A stretch of DNA of 20,913 bases from positions 1-20,913 of the IMG/VR virus record IMGVR_UViG_3300003690_000321, one strand, 5' to 3'. The stretch is from a virus. Numbering within the stretch: position 1 is the first letter of the stretch; the number at the start of each line of letters is the position of its first letter. The notes under the pieces were generated by a model. That model saw nothing but the letters and a program-made list of their open reading frames with translations, made no database searches and had not been told where the DNA came from. The translations under genes and the position numbers were made by a program. Shown here in pieces: positions 1 through 6,832 of the stretch.

Positions 1-829
1 CACCAGCGGACAGAGTTAAGTCTCCCGAAGCTGTGATGGCGGACGTGAAGGTAATGACGTTACCAGAGGTGGAGGTGTCGATAACGATCACGTCAGCCGA
101 TCCGTCCGTGATGCTCAGGGCGTCGGCCAGCCCATTGGTCAGCACAATATCGTTAGTCCCGGTCGTGCCGGTGAACAAGATGTCCGAATTCGCCGGCACG
201 TTCAGGCCACTGGCAGTCACGGTAAGCTCGGTGTTGCCAGCTATCTCAAGCGCCAGCGTGGTGCCCCCAACTACATCTACATAGGCAGTTGTGCCGTCAT
301 GGTCTCCCAGGCGTAAGTAGTCACAGGGGGGAGTGGTATTGGAATGGATGTAGACATTCGGGTGGGTGGTAGCCGATATGTCCCAGTCACAATTGATGGC
401 ACCAAGGTCCGTGATATGAAGCCCCTGGTTGCTATTGCCCAGCCCGATGGCGAGAGAGTTATTGCTGGAGTCGCCAGTGCTCCAGCGAATCGCGGCATCC
501 TCGCCATCACCGAAGAATAGGTTTCCCACACAACATGCCGCGCCGTCCCGCATCTGTACGGTGTTGATGGTGAGCTTGCAGGCCGCTATGCGGTCCTCTT
601 GCCGCAGCCAGCGGATTTCTGAGCCCGAGGTGATCCGTATGTCGTACACGCCGTCCGTCACATTATCCCGTGTCCACAGGCCCGTGGAGTCGGTCGTGGT
701 AGATGTTGTGGCGGAGCAACTCGAAGTCGTGTTGGTCGCTGCCGTGGCAACAGTGAAGACGTCCACCGTTGCGCCGCTAATGGCGACGCCTGCTGCGTTG
801 AAGGCGTGTCCCTGTAGGTCAATTGACAT
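1..829 (-). CDS. Fibre/tail-spike-like virion protein, 3' end outside the window
   Basis: This is an open frame from ATG at 829 to the window edge (about 276 codons) with no stop, so the C-terminus is missing. Residues 1-70 look like a carboxypeptidase-regulatory-like beta-sandwich (IDLQGHAFNAAGVAISGATV), a common N-terminal module of phage fibre and adhesin proteins. The remainder is beta-rich, low in charge and rich in Thr, Ser, Gly and Asp, with motifs such as GDGEDAAIRWSTGDSSNNSL and DGTTAYVDVVGGTTLALEIA. I recognise this style from environmental phage fibre-like proteins. The start lies 3 nt after the TAG of the upstream gene and in the same frame, so translation is probably coupled. A virion surface or host-recognition role is inferred from composition and position at the end of the structural module. 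No chaperone or catalytic domain is visible in the part present. Confidence 0.75.
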   Translation of the reverse strand, partial: MSIDLQGHAFNAAGVAISGATVDVFTVATAATNTTSSCSATTSTTTDSTGLWTRDNVTDGVYDIRITSGSEIRWLRQEDRIAACKLTINTVQMRDGAACCVGNLFFGDGEDAAIRWSTGDSSNNSLAIGLGNSNQGLHITDLGAINCDWDISATTHPNVYIHSNTTPPCDYLRLGDHDGTTAYVDVVGGTTLALEIAGNTELTVTASGLNVPANSDILFTGTTGTNDIVLTNGLADALSITDGSADVIVIDTSTSGNVITFTSAITASGDLTLSAG

Positions 830-832
830 AGC

Positions 833-1231
833 CTAGCCTCCGCCCAAGGTGCTCAAGTCCTGATAGTTCAGAGCAGCCCTTACATAGAACTCTGGATCAG
901 TGAGAACGTCGTTGTCGTCTATAAATATAAGAGTTATTCCCTCACCTGCCAACTGAGCACGAGCCATCTTGTCATTGGAGATGGTGGTCGGACCCTGCTC
1001 CAGGTGGAAGAACTGGCCCTGCACATTGATGGCAAGGTTAGGCGGATTATCAAACAAGAAGTCGATTATCAACCCACCCTTCTCAGTCCTGCCACCAAAG
1101 AACCTCTGCTGGAAGGAGAAGTCCACACCCAACTGCAGGCCCAACCGTTCAAGTGTCACTAAGACTATATACTCCGGCTTGGAACCCTGGAAATCCGGCG
1201 GGGGCTGTACCTGTGCGAGTTGAGTAACCAT
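833..1231 (-). CDS. PD-(D/E)XK / Vsr-like fold protein in tail module
   Basis: This is a 132-residue protein. The core follows the order seen in Vsr/DUF559-type PD-(D/E)XK proteins: an N-terminal helix with E20, a strand with acidic D57 (GGLIIDFLF), a second strand NVQGQFFH (N69, Q71, H76), a helix DKMARAQLAGEG, and a final strand ITLIFIDDNDVL. In active members the second strand carries E/D-x-K/Q, but here position 69 is Asn. Catalysis may therefore be lost or altered. The start ATG overlaps the upstream stop (TAATG), which implies translational coupling to the large tail protein. It ends TAG-GCT-ATG into the fibre gene. A nuclease-derived fold used structurally, or a DNA-entry nuclease, are both possible. 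The fold call is from pattern only. Confidence 0.75.
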   Translation of the reverse strand: MVTQLAQVQPPPDFQGSKPEYIVLVTLERLGLQLGVDFSFQQRFFGGRTEKGGLIIDFLFDNPPNLAINVQGQFFHLEQGPTTISNDKMARAQLAGEGITLIFIDDNDVLTDPEFYVRAALNYQDLSTLGGG

Positions 1232-3144
1232 TAGAGTTGCGAAGCAATCAGCCGAACGCGACCCCGCTCGTCGTACCCGGTAAACTCGGAAATCTGCGGC
1301 GATACGATATCCACGTAGTAGTTGCGGGTATCGCCGGTGTCGTCACGATAGGTGAACTCGATAGCGGAGTTGGACTCGTATGCGGTCAGTAGGTCTGCAC
1401 GCTGCTGCTTTGCCGACCTTCCGTGGCTCTCATTATTCAGGTCTATCTCCACACTGAATTGCAGCCGGAAGGGTAGTTTCTTACGGTACTCCAGCGTCAC
1501 GGAACGCACATCGGGGGAAACCCGGTTATTAGTGCCGTTAGCCATGTCGTCCCGATAGCGGAGGGCTCGAAACTCAAGGCCGGTTGCAGACGTCGTAATG
1601 CCCGCAACCCTGCCTGAGAGACTAGCCACCGGCAGCAAGTGGTATGTATGGATACCATCTGAGCTAATTGCCCCCAGGGCAGTCCATGTGTCGTCATCAA
1701 AATCGGTGCCGATATATGGGGTAACAGTCTCAGTGCTAGATGCGCCCGCTACCTCTACATGGAGCCGTACACCTAATTTATCTACTTCAGCCTGCCCGCC
1801 GTCAAACCAGGAGAACTCGTCTCGTGAGGAGTCTGCGTACTCTCTATCCGAAAGCTCAGAGGGGTTCACTATGTCAGGAGGGAGCGATATATATCGCACG
1901 AGCTCGTTCTGGGCAAACCAAAGTCGATAGCCAGAGTAGGCGTTAGATACAATCCCGTAGTCGATGCTCTGCTCCGCACCGGTACTTTCGTACATCACCT
2001 GCCAGCCTACCTCATCCCATGCCAAAACCATTGATACGCCTGTAGCTGTGTTGAAGGATGGTGAGGCATGGGCCGGGAAGCCTGCTGAAGGGAAGGTTTC
2101 GATGCTCAACGATGCAGCAGATGTGGAGTCCACCAGGGCAATTAAATCGTTGTAGGTATCAAGCAGTTGTACGATCACACCCCGTCTATTGGCTGGCAGC
2201 CCCTGGTCTTTGTCTGGCCCCACTGTGGTGATAACTGCACCACCACTGCCAATGGCGTACTTGGTGATACCCAGCCCTTGGGGGATGTATGTGGCGTCCC
2301 GGAATCGGGTTACACCTGCCCCGGCGTTGTCATGGAAGGGCCGGTCAACTTCCGTCTGGACGAATCGGTTATTATCCACGTCGTGAGCGAATAGCCCGAC
2401 TTTGGTAGAGGCGTAGAGAATATGGTTCCCAATGGCGTCTCTACCCACGAATAGGTCCTGCACGTAGTCGTCAGGCAAGGGCAATTTGGCGTCGGGGGTC
2501 CATGCGGCTGTGGGATCGAACGTCCACCGTAGTTGGCCGGTAGAGTCGATACCCCAGAGCCGGTCGTCCCACACCGCACCGTACTGCACGTTGGTGGTCT
2601 GGTTAGTGAACGAGCCACCGTCGATGTAGTACACGTAACCAGTTCCGTAGAAAAAGATCATGTACACGGTGCCATTGAGACGTGCCGTGAGGGCATCTGT
2701 GGCAAGCGCAGCCAGGGTATGGAGATTACTGCCCCACGAGTCGGTGTTGAAGTCGAGCGTTCTAATCGAAAGGCCAAAGGAGGCGTATATAGCGTTTGCC
2801 AATTCGGCAATGGCCCCTATCTTGAACACCCCACTAACACCAGAGGCTGCCGTGGTCGTTACTCGGGACGGGAGGGTTCTATGCCCATCTACTCTGAGCC
2901 ATCCTGTCCCGTACCAGAGACGGCTCGTATCCGCTGCGGCCTGGAAGTCCTTTTTGCCTATCCCACCGCGGGCGGTAGACCATCGTACCTGGGAGAGGCG
3001 CTGCTGTGAGTCCCCGGTGATAGCTCCAAACCGTACCGGTGAGGCGTATTGCGACGATGGGGTAGAGATCACCTGCCCGGTAGTGGCATAAATATCACCG
3101 TTGATACTTACCTCATTGACGTTGATGACGCGCTGCAGCGTCAT
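1231..3144 (-). CDS. Large virion (tail/baseplate-like) structural protein
   Basis: This is a 637-residue protein. I chose ATG 3144 because it forms an ATGA overlap with the upstream gene; an in-frame TTG at 3162 would add six residues (MDSDSK) and force a 22-nt overlap. It is beta-rich throughout, with many short Trp/Gly/Asp blades in the first two thirds that could form a propeller-like region. The last ~80 residues (from about LPFRLQFSVEIDLNN to the end) resemble the C-terminal domain of phage distal-tail or minor-tail proteins: two strands, a helix containing AKQQRADLLTAY, then FTYRDDTGDTRNYYVDI and a closing hairpin. No signal peptide or membrane segment is seen. It ends TAATG into the Vsr-like gene. 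A virion role is well supported by context; the exact tail or head position is not. Confidence 0.85.
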   Translation of the reverse strand: MTLQRVINVNEVSINGDIYATTGQVISTPSSQYASPVRFGAITGDSQQRLSQVRWSTARGGIGKKDFQAAADTSRLWYGTGWLRVDGHRTLPSRVTTTAASGVSGVFKIGAIAELANAIYASFGLSIRTLDFNTDSWGSNLHTLAALATDALTARLNGTVYMIFFYGTGYVYYIDGGSFTNQTTNVQYGAVWDDRLWGIDSTGQLRWTFDPTAAWTPDAKLPLPDDYVQDLFVGRDAIGNHILYASTKVGLFAHDVDNNRFVQTEVDRPFHDNAGAGVTRFRDATYIPQGLGITKYAIGSGGAVITTVGPDKDQGLPANRRGVIVQLLDTYNDLIALVDSTSAASLSIETFPSAGFPAHASPSFNTATGVSMVLAWDEVGWQVMYESTGAEQSIDYGIVSNAYSGYRLWFAQNELVRYISLPPDIVNPSELSDREYADSSRDEFSWFDGGQAEVDKLGVRLHVEVAGASSTETVTPYIGTDFDDDTWTALGAISSDGIHTYHLLPVASLSGRVAGITTSATGLEFRALRYRDDMANGTNNRVSPDVRSVTLEYRKKLPFRLQFSVEIDLNNESHGRSAKQQRADLLTAYESNSAIEFTYRDDTGDTRNYYVDIVSPQISEFTGYDERGRVRLIASQL

Positions 3145-3437
3145 CTTAGAATCGCTATCCAAGCCACGTCGTCACCGTTGGTGGCAGCGTCAATGAAGAG
3201 CAGGTTGGCAACTATCGACCCTGGCCTATAGTCCATCTCCACCGTTGCGTCCACACCACCTGCCGCCCCCAGGGGATAGCCGTTCGTGGCGGAGACGTCG
3301 GAAAGGCCCACATACGTCAGGCCCGAGTTGGCAGTAGGCGCAGTGAACTTGATCCACATGATTTTGTCGGTGGTATTGAGAATACGGACTGCAGTGCCAG
3401 CGGACGGTACGTCCACAATATCGGAGTCGATACGCAT
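3141..3437 (-). CDS. Small beta-rich virion protein
   Basis: This is a 98-residue protein with ATG at 3437 and TGA overlapping the next start (ATGA). It is predicted all-beta: the N-terminus reads DSDIVDVPSAGTAVRILNTT, followed by a WIKFTAPTANSGLTYVGL strand pair and a C-terminal LLFIDAATNGDDVAWIAIL. The layout is that of a small jelly-roll or beta-sandwich capsid or neck accessory protein. The sequence does not let me name a family. Its ATG overlaps the stop of a 10-codon ORF (TAATG), and the upstream Shine-Dalgarno is poor, so initiation probably depends on translation from upstream. Confidence 0.8.
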   Translation of the reverse strand: MRIDSDIVDVPSAGTAVRILNTTDKIMWIKFTAPTANSGLTYVGLSDVSATNGYPLGAAGGVDATVEMDYRPGSIVANLLFIDAATNGDDVAWIAILR

Positions 3438-3469
3438 TAGAGGCCACCAGTGGCAACAAGGTTAAGCAT
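3437..3469 (-). CDS. Coupled 10-residue micro-ORF
   Basis: ATG at 3469 overlaps the TAA of the preceding gene (TAATG), and its own TAA overlaps the ATG of the next gene in the same way. The peptide would be MLNLVATGGL. A perfect bridge of this kind suggests either a translational relay or the residual N-terminus of the downstream protein. There is no independent ribosome-binding site. Whether the peptide itself matters is unknown. Confidence 0.35.
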   Translation of the reverse strand: MLNLVATGGL

Positions 3470-4740
3470 TAGGACACCAGCCTTCTGGGCTCTATTACAG
3501 GGTTTAAGGCCCTCTTAGCCTGCTCCATACGCCTAAACCACAGCCCAGCCCGTGTCCCGTGGGCGTCTGCGTCTGTGGTGCCCCCAGACTTAGCCATCAG
3601 TGCATGAGCCGTCACGTAGGCGATGATGTAGAAGCCGTCTATCTCGGTAGCCGTGGCGTCTGTATCCAGCGTAGCGGGCACATCGCCGCCCACGAGCTTC
3701 AGTTTGTTGTATGGGGCAACCCGGAGTGCGCTTGTGCTTAGAACGAGGTCTCGGGCCTCCTTGTCAATATGCCATAGGTGGGTGGGTATTGATGCCCAGT
3801 TGGCGTCGTCTTGGCGGGTAGCCACTATCTCATCGAACCAAACGGTATGTGCGCCTTTATCCACATTCATCTCTATGCCGATGGATATAAGGGCTCCGTC
3901 TTCCTCGGGATTATCCAAGGCGATGCTGAAGGGCGTCCAGCGGCGGGCTGTGGCAACCGCAGGCACATCCAAGGACTCTTTGTCGTTGCCGTCTGCCGTG
4001 ACCGTGCCGTTATCTAGGTGGATCACATAATCAGCGGCAGCAAGGGTCGTAGTGCTCTTTATCCAGCCCTCGATGTGGGTATACCCAGTAAGATCGGTGG
4101 AGTCTATGGAGTCAGTAGTGAACTCCCCGGCGTCAGCACCAACAGCAATAGTTATCTTCAGCGACGATCCGCGGCGATAGTCCTCAGTATCTATAGCCTG
4201 CGTGAACTCCCCAGCGTTGGGGGTCTCATCGAAGGTTCTCTCGCAGAGGTGTACCTTGGTTTTCTTGACGGACTCGCGGAACTCCAGGCGAGTCAGCATC
4301 TCGATGCCGTCTGGGACGTCGTATCGCCGCCTGATACCGTCTGAGAACAACGAGGTGTCCTCTACACGGTCCCAAGCGATCCCAGTGGCGTCAGTGATAG
4401 CCTGGTTGATTAGGTCGTGGATTATCGCAGGGTCGTGTGGCCCATCCCACAACTCGGCAGTGTCAGGCGAGGCGGTAGCTGCCGCCACTGGGTAGAACGT
4501 GAGCGTCTGCTGGTTAGAGCTTACGGAGGAGTCGGTTACCTGACGTATCTCGCCGTCGTTGGTGCCCGACGTGAAGACGATCCACTTGCCTATGTGCTCG
4601 TCGGCACCACCTATGGGGATGTCGTCGGTGATAAAAGTCGAGGTTGACCCTGATGCGTCAGCCTCTACGAGCTTGATCGCATTTAGGTTGTAGCCAATAG
4701 AGACCCGGAGCTGTTCCCTAGACCTTGCCTGGATTGCCAA
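3469..4740 (-). CDS. Virion structural protein with central carbohydrate-binding-like beta-sandwich
   Basis: This is a 423-residue protein. TTG at 4740 is the only plausible start, because the frame is closed by the TAG of the small upstream gene three codons earlier and the first ATG is about 150 codons in. Residues 1-100 form a beta domain (DEHIGKWIVFTSGTNDGEI). Residues ~105-170 contain a helix (IIHDLINQAITDATG) and ...MLTRLEFRE, as in head-tail adaptor-like proteins. Residues ~195-310 resemble a CBM-type jelly roll (GYTHIEGWIKSTTTL, TPFSIALDNPEEDGALISIG, HTVWFDEIVATR). The C-terminus has a helix with ALMAKSGGTTDADAHGTRAG. A neck or adaptor role for the terminal parts is inferred. The UUG start implies modest expression or reinitiation after the upstream TAG. 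Confidence 0.82.
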   Translation of the reverse strand: MAIQARSREQLRVSIGYNLNAIKLVEADASGSTSTFITDDIPIGGADEHIGKWIVFTSGTNDGEIRQVTDSSVSSNQQTLTFYPVAAATASPDTAELWDGPHDPAIIHDLINQAITDATGIAWDRVEDTSLFSDGIRRRYDVPDGIEMLTRLEFRESVKKTKVHLCERTFDETPNAGEFTQAIDTEDYRRGSSLKITIAVGADAGEFTTDSIDSTDLTGYTHIEGWIKSTTTLAAADYVIHLDNGTVTADGNDKESLDVPAVATARRWTPFSIALDNPEEDGALISIGIEMNVDKGAHTVWFDEIVATRQDDANWASIPTHLWHIDKEARDLVLSTSALRVAPYNKLKLVGGDVPATLDTDATATEIDGFYIIAYVTAHALMAKSGGTTDADAHGTRAGLWFRRMEQAKRALNPVIEPRRLVS

Positions 4741-4746
4741 AGCACC

Positions 4747-4833
4747 CTACTTCTTCTTTTTCTTCATAATGCGGCCCTTGGGACCACGGGATATACCCTT
4801 CTTCTTGCGCTCTTTAGGCGTGTGGACTGGCAT
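4747..4833 (-). CDS. 28-residue highly basic protein
   Basis: This is a short ORF starting at ATG 4833 with GGAG six nt upstream. It encodes MPVHTPKERKKKGISRGPKG followed by RIMKKKKK. About 13 of 28 residues are Lys or Arg and the C-terminus is a Lys run. It lies 3 nt after the TGA of the 185-residue gene and ends TAG in frame with the next ORF. The composition suggests nucleic-acid binding or DNA condensation in the head, but no fold can be assigned. Confidence 0.7.
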   Translation of the reverse strand: MPVHTPKERKKKGISRGPKGRIMKKKKK

Positions 4834-4836
4834 GGT

Positions 4837-5394
4837 TCACTCCAGAAAGAAGTATGCTGTACCGCTCTCGTCTACCGTTACCCGTCCATCGTGGTAGATG
4901 TGAGCGTCAAACTCAGAGCCTAGATTGACGGCTCCTGTAAACCAGTTTAGGTTGATGGAGCCACGGTAGTCGTTCACGAACCAGAGGTTGCTGGTTCGCT
5001 CGTCACGCAGCCGCCAGTTACGCCCAGCCCTATGGTAGCAGAGACGCCAATGTGAGGGCGCTGTGGGAATGCTCCCGTAGTCCTGGCCCTCTTCCCCCAC
5101 CAAGCACGAGGTCTTCGGGAAGTCCAGTACGTCTAGGACCGGCTCATCACCCAGATAGGTGTAGGCTGTATTGTCCCGCATCAACAGCTTGCACCGAAAA
5201 ATGATGTGCCCATTCGCACTAGATGCCTGCATCACCTCAGCCTGTCCGGCTGCGCGGTTACAGAGCCATTCGTTACCGTCTGTGCGCCAGCGGAACAAGC
5301 CCTTTTTACGGTCGAAAGAAAAATCCCAATCTCGGAGATCGCTTGGGGGCGAAAGCGCCACATCCTGAAGCTTTAGCGGGGTGCAGACGGTCAT
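4837..5394 (-). CDS. Hypothetical protein, Trp/Arg-rich, virion module
   Basis: This is a 185-residue protein starting at ATG 5394, which overlaps the previous TGA (ATGA). It is predicted mostly beta and rich in aromatic and Arg residues, for example DWDFSFDRKKGLFRWRTDGN, HWRLCYHRAGRNWRLRDE and TSNLWFVNDYRGSINLNWF. It has five Cys but no evident metal motif. I do not recognise the family. Position between neck-like proteins and tight coupling suggest a minor virion or assembly protein. Confidence 0.75.
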   Translation of the reverse strand: MTVCTPLKLQDVALSPPSDLRDWDFSFDRKKGLFRWRTDGNEWLCNRAAGQAEVMQASSANGHIIFRCKLLMRDNTAYTYLGDEPVLDVLDFPKTSCLVGEEGQDYGSIPTAPSHWRLCYHRAGRNWRLRDERTSNLWFVNDYRGSINLNWFTGAVNLGSEFDAHIYHDGRVTVDESGTAYFFLE

Positions 5395-5591
5395 ACCTTG
5401 GCTGGCACCTTTTCTTCAGACGTGTTGTTGATCTTCTCTTTCGGCGGGGCGGGCATGATATCCCAGTCGGTGTCACTGACAACTAGTCGCTCCAGTGGTA
5501 GCTCCCCACTCTTGAGTTGTTTCAAGAGACCGAGGAACTTGGCATTGTTTTCCCCAATGGTTCGGTTCAGGGCCACATTTATGGCCTTCAT
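5391..5591 (-). CDS. Small hypothetical protein (66 aa)
   Basis: ATG at 5591 overlaps an upstream TGA (ATGA), and the gene ends ATGA into the 185-residue gene. Residues 1-30 form a likely amphipathic helix (NRTIGENNAKFLGLLKQLKS). The C-terminal half is Pro/Lys/Glu-rich and probably disordered (MPAPPKEKINNTSEEKVPAK). The arrangement resembles short helical adaptor or chaperone-like proteins in head operons, but no family can be named. Confidence 0.65.
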   Translation of the reverse strand: MKAINVALNRTIGENNAKFLGLLKQLKSGELPLERLVVSDTDWDIMPAPPKEKINNTSEEKVPAKV

Positions 5592-5632
5592 CCGAAATCC
5601 TGCGGGGTGACGCTTACGCTTACCTCGGGCAT
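5588..5632 (-). CDS. 14-residue micro-ORF, possibly a broken gene tail
   Basis: ATG at 5632 is preceded by AGGA with 5-nt spacing and encodes MPEVSVSVTPQDFG, ending ATGA into the 66-residue gene. The frame is open upstream to the TAG at 5681-5683, adding DAITGESAGYDRID-like sequence that looks protein-coding. It may therefore be the C-terminal part of the 95-residue gene separated by that TAG, rather than an independent peptide. Confidence 0.35.
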   Translation of the reverse strand: MPEVSVSVTPQDFG

Positions 5633-5680
5633 ATCAATCCTATCGTAGCCAGCACTCTCGCCGGTGATGGCGTCCTCACT

Positions 5681-5968
5681 CTACCACCAACGACTATGGT
5701 TATTATCTCGCTTGTAGTCTCTTGAAGCGCCTATCTCTTTTAAGATCGAGCCCATCTCTTTTCGCTGACCCGGTGTATGAGGCTGAGGTTTTTCTTTCTT
5801 CCAATCTGCTGCCACTAGATCACGCATCCAGTGCGCCATCTCCTCCATGTACACCGGGTCAGCCATTTCATCCTTTGTCCCGTATAAAAGCCTTGAGTCC
5901 GACCTACCAGTCATAGTGTCGGTTACCCGATACTCGTTCTTGGAAAGCCATAGACCCATTAGCGCCAT
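5681..5968 (-). CDS. Small hypothetical virion-module protein, possibly fragment of a longer gene
   Basis: This is a 95-residue protein starting at ATG 5968; a second ATG at 5959 gives TAATG coupling to an upstream micro-ORF and is an equally good start. It is mostly helical and charged: GLWLSKNEYRVTDTMTGRSD, then MADPVYMEEMAHWMRDLVAA, then a basic tail DYKRDNNHSRWW. The neighbouring micro-ORF (EIKQWR) would read directly into LMGLWLSKNEY after a single-base shift, and the frame after its TAG stays open for about 30 codons. The native protein may therefore be longer. The family is not recognised. Confidence 0.6.
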   Translation of the reverse strand: MALMGLWLSKNEYRVTDTMTGRSDSRLLYGTKDEMADPVYMEEMAHWMRDLVAADWKKEKPQPHTPGQRKEMGSILKEIGASRDYKRDNNHSRWW

Positions 5969-6003
5969 TGCTTAATCTCGGGAGCCAAAAGCTCAGTTGC
6001 CAT
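5959..6003 (-). CDS. 14-residue micro-ORF MATELLAPEIKQWR
   Basis: ATG at 6003 directly follows the TAA of the decoration-like gene (TAA|ATG), and its TAA overlaps the second ATG of the next gene (TAATG). The peptide looks protein-like. One base change in frame would fuse it to the following 95-residue protein. It is either a coupled micro-ORF or a frameshifted N-terminus. Confidence 0.35.
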   Translation of the reverse strand: MATELLAPEIKQWR

Positions 6004-6525
6004 TTACGGGTCTATCGTAAGTTTAACAAGCTGGAAGTCAGTTGATACGGCAGGAATCAACGCTGCCACACCAATGCTCTCGTTGTCTTGGGCCGAAGAG
6101 GAGTCGAGCAGTACCCCAGCACCTGCCGCCGTGGTCTCCGCAGCAGTTACCTGGTCCCCAACAACCGATACACCCTGCATCAGTACCGCTGCATATCCCC
6201 ACGTCTGAAGCCAGCCGTAGTAGCTGGCCGTTATTGTCGTCGGGGAAACACCGGCAATGATGTTGGTGAGAGTGGTGGGCTGGACAATCACCGAGTCGTA
6301 CATGTTGTAGGTGAGTCCAACGAGGGAGCTTGTCGTCAGCGCTATCGAAAGTCCGTCTTCTTCATCTAGGGTGACGACTAGGCCAGCCGCGCTCGATACC
6401 GCAGTGTTGGACTTGATCTGATAGATCGTGCCCTCACCAGCGGCATCATTGACGTACATGTATCCTTCTTTGTACTGGTCTTTGGTAACGGTCAACGATG
6501 TTGATATGGTTACCGCGGTCGCCAT
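6004..6525 (-). CDS. C-terminal part of split head-decoration-like protein
   Basis: This is a 173-residue, beta-rich protein rich in Thr, Ala, Val and Ser. Motifs KEGYMYVNDAAGEGTIYQIK and TASYYGWLQTWGYAAVLMQG, ending ...LVKLTIDP, match a type of phage head-decoration/stabilisation protein I know from environmental phages. There, this part normally follows directly on the sequence encoded by the adjacent 6527-6748 ORF. Upstream of ATG 6525 the same frame also reads LNDVD, which continues the homologous beta strand. A +1 shift (or one extra base) near 6541 would therefore give one ~248-residue protein. The ATG lies inside the 5' arm of a 16-bp perfect hairpin, which should hinder independent initiation. 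Confidence 0.8.
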   Translation of the reverse strand: MATAVTISTSLTVTKDQYKEGYMYVNDAAGEGTIYQIKSNTAVSSAAGLVVTLDEEDGLSIALTTSSLVGLTYNMYDSVIVQPTTLTNIIAGVSPTTITASYYGWLQTWGYAAVLMQGVSVVGDQVTAAETTAAGAGVLLDSSSAQDNESIGVAALIPAVSTDFQLVKLTIDP

Positions 6526-6537
6526 ATCAACATCGTT
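6494..6537. repeat. 16-bp perfect inverted repeat with nested palindrome
   Basis: The left arm at 6494-6509 (AACGATGTTGATATGG) is the exact reverse complement of 6522-6537. The 12-nt loop contains the palindrome ACCGCGGT (6512-6519). In the minus-strand mRNA the hairpin spans the TGA of the upstream ORF and the ATG of the downstream ORF. There is no U-tract, so it is not a typical terminator. It could stimulate frameshifting, block initiation, or be a mutational product. Confidence 0.95.
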
Positions 6538-6748
6538 CAGCCGATACAGCCAAATCCATATCGTGTGCGGCTACCGTAGCTGGTGCCTGAACGATCCTGC
6601 CTGCGGCTATCTCGGTGCCTGCAGCCTGACAGTACCGATACACCCTGCCGTCAGTAAAGCTCATCCGAGTACCTAGCTTGTGACGCTGGTCAGAAGTAAG
6701 CACCTTCTCCCAACCAGGCTTTCCGTAAATCGTATTCGCAAATGCCAT
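6527..6748 (-). CDS. N-terminal part of split head-decoration-like protein
   Basis: This is a 73-residue ORF. ATG 6748 has a good Shine-Dalgarno (AAGGAGA, about 6 nt away). The sequence KLGTRMSFTDGRVYRYCQAA and GTEIAAGRIVQAP is typical of the start of phage decoration-type proteins in which a longer beta-domain follows. Here the frame ends ERC-TGA at the palindrome, while the missing continuation is found in a +1 frame immediately downstream. I read 6748 to 6004 as one gene broken or recoded at about 6541. It follows the major capsid protein by two genes, a usual place for such proteins. Confidence 0.8.
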   Translation of the reverse strand: MAFANTIYGKPGWEKVLTSDQRHKLGTRMSFTDGRVYRYCQAAGTEIAAGRIVQAPATVAAHDMDLAVSAERC

Positions 6749-6765
6749 TTCAGTCTCCTTCCTAG

Positions 6766-6819
6766 TTACGGGTTCTCATGCCCCGCGATGGGCCGATAGT
6801 TTACAGCAGCCTCGGCCAT
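6766..6819 (-). CDS. 17-residue micro-ORF
   Basis: ATG at 6819 to TAA at 6766 encodes MAEAAVNYRPIAGHENP, filling most of the 84-nt gap between two head genes. The composition looks protein-like, but there is no Shine-Dalgarno and it is too short to judge. It is listed because similar micro-ORFs fill other gaps in this operon. Confidence 0.25.
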   Translation of the reverse strand: MAEAAVNYRPIAGHENP

Positions 6820-6832
6820 CGTTACGGCTGCA

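Noticed and set aside
6494-6537. Rho-independent terminator
   Set aside because: The hairpin is strong, but no T-tract follows on either strand and it lies inside what appears to be one coding region.
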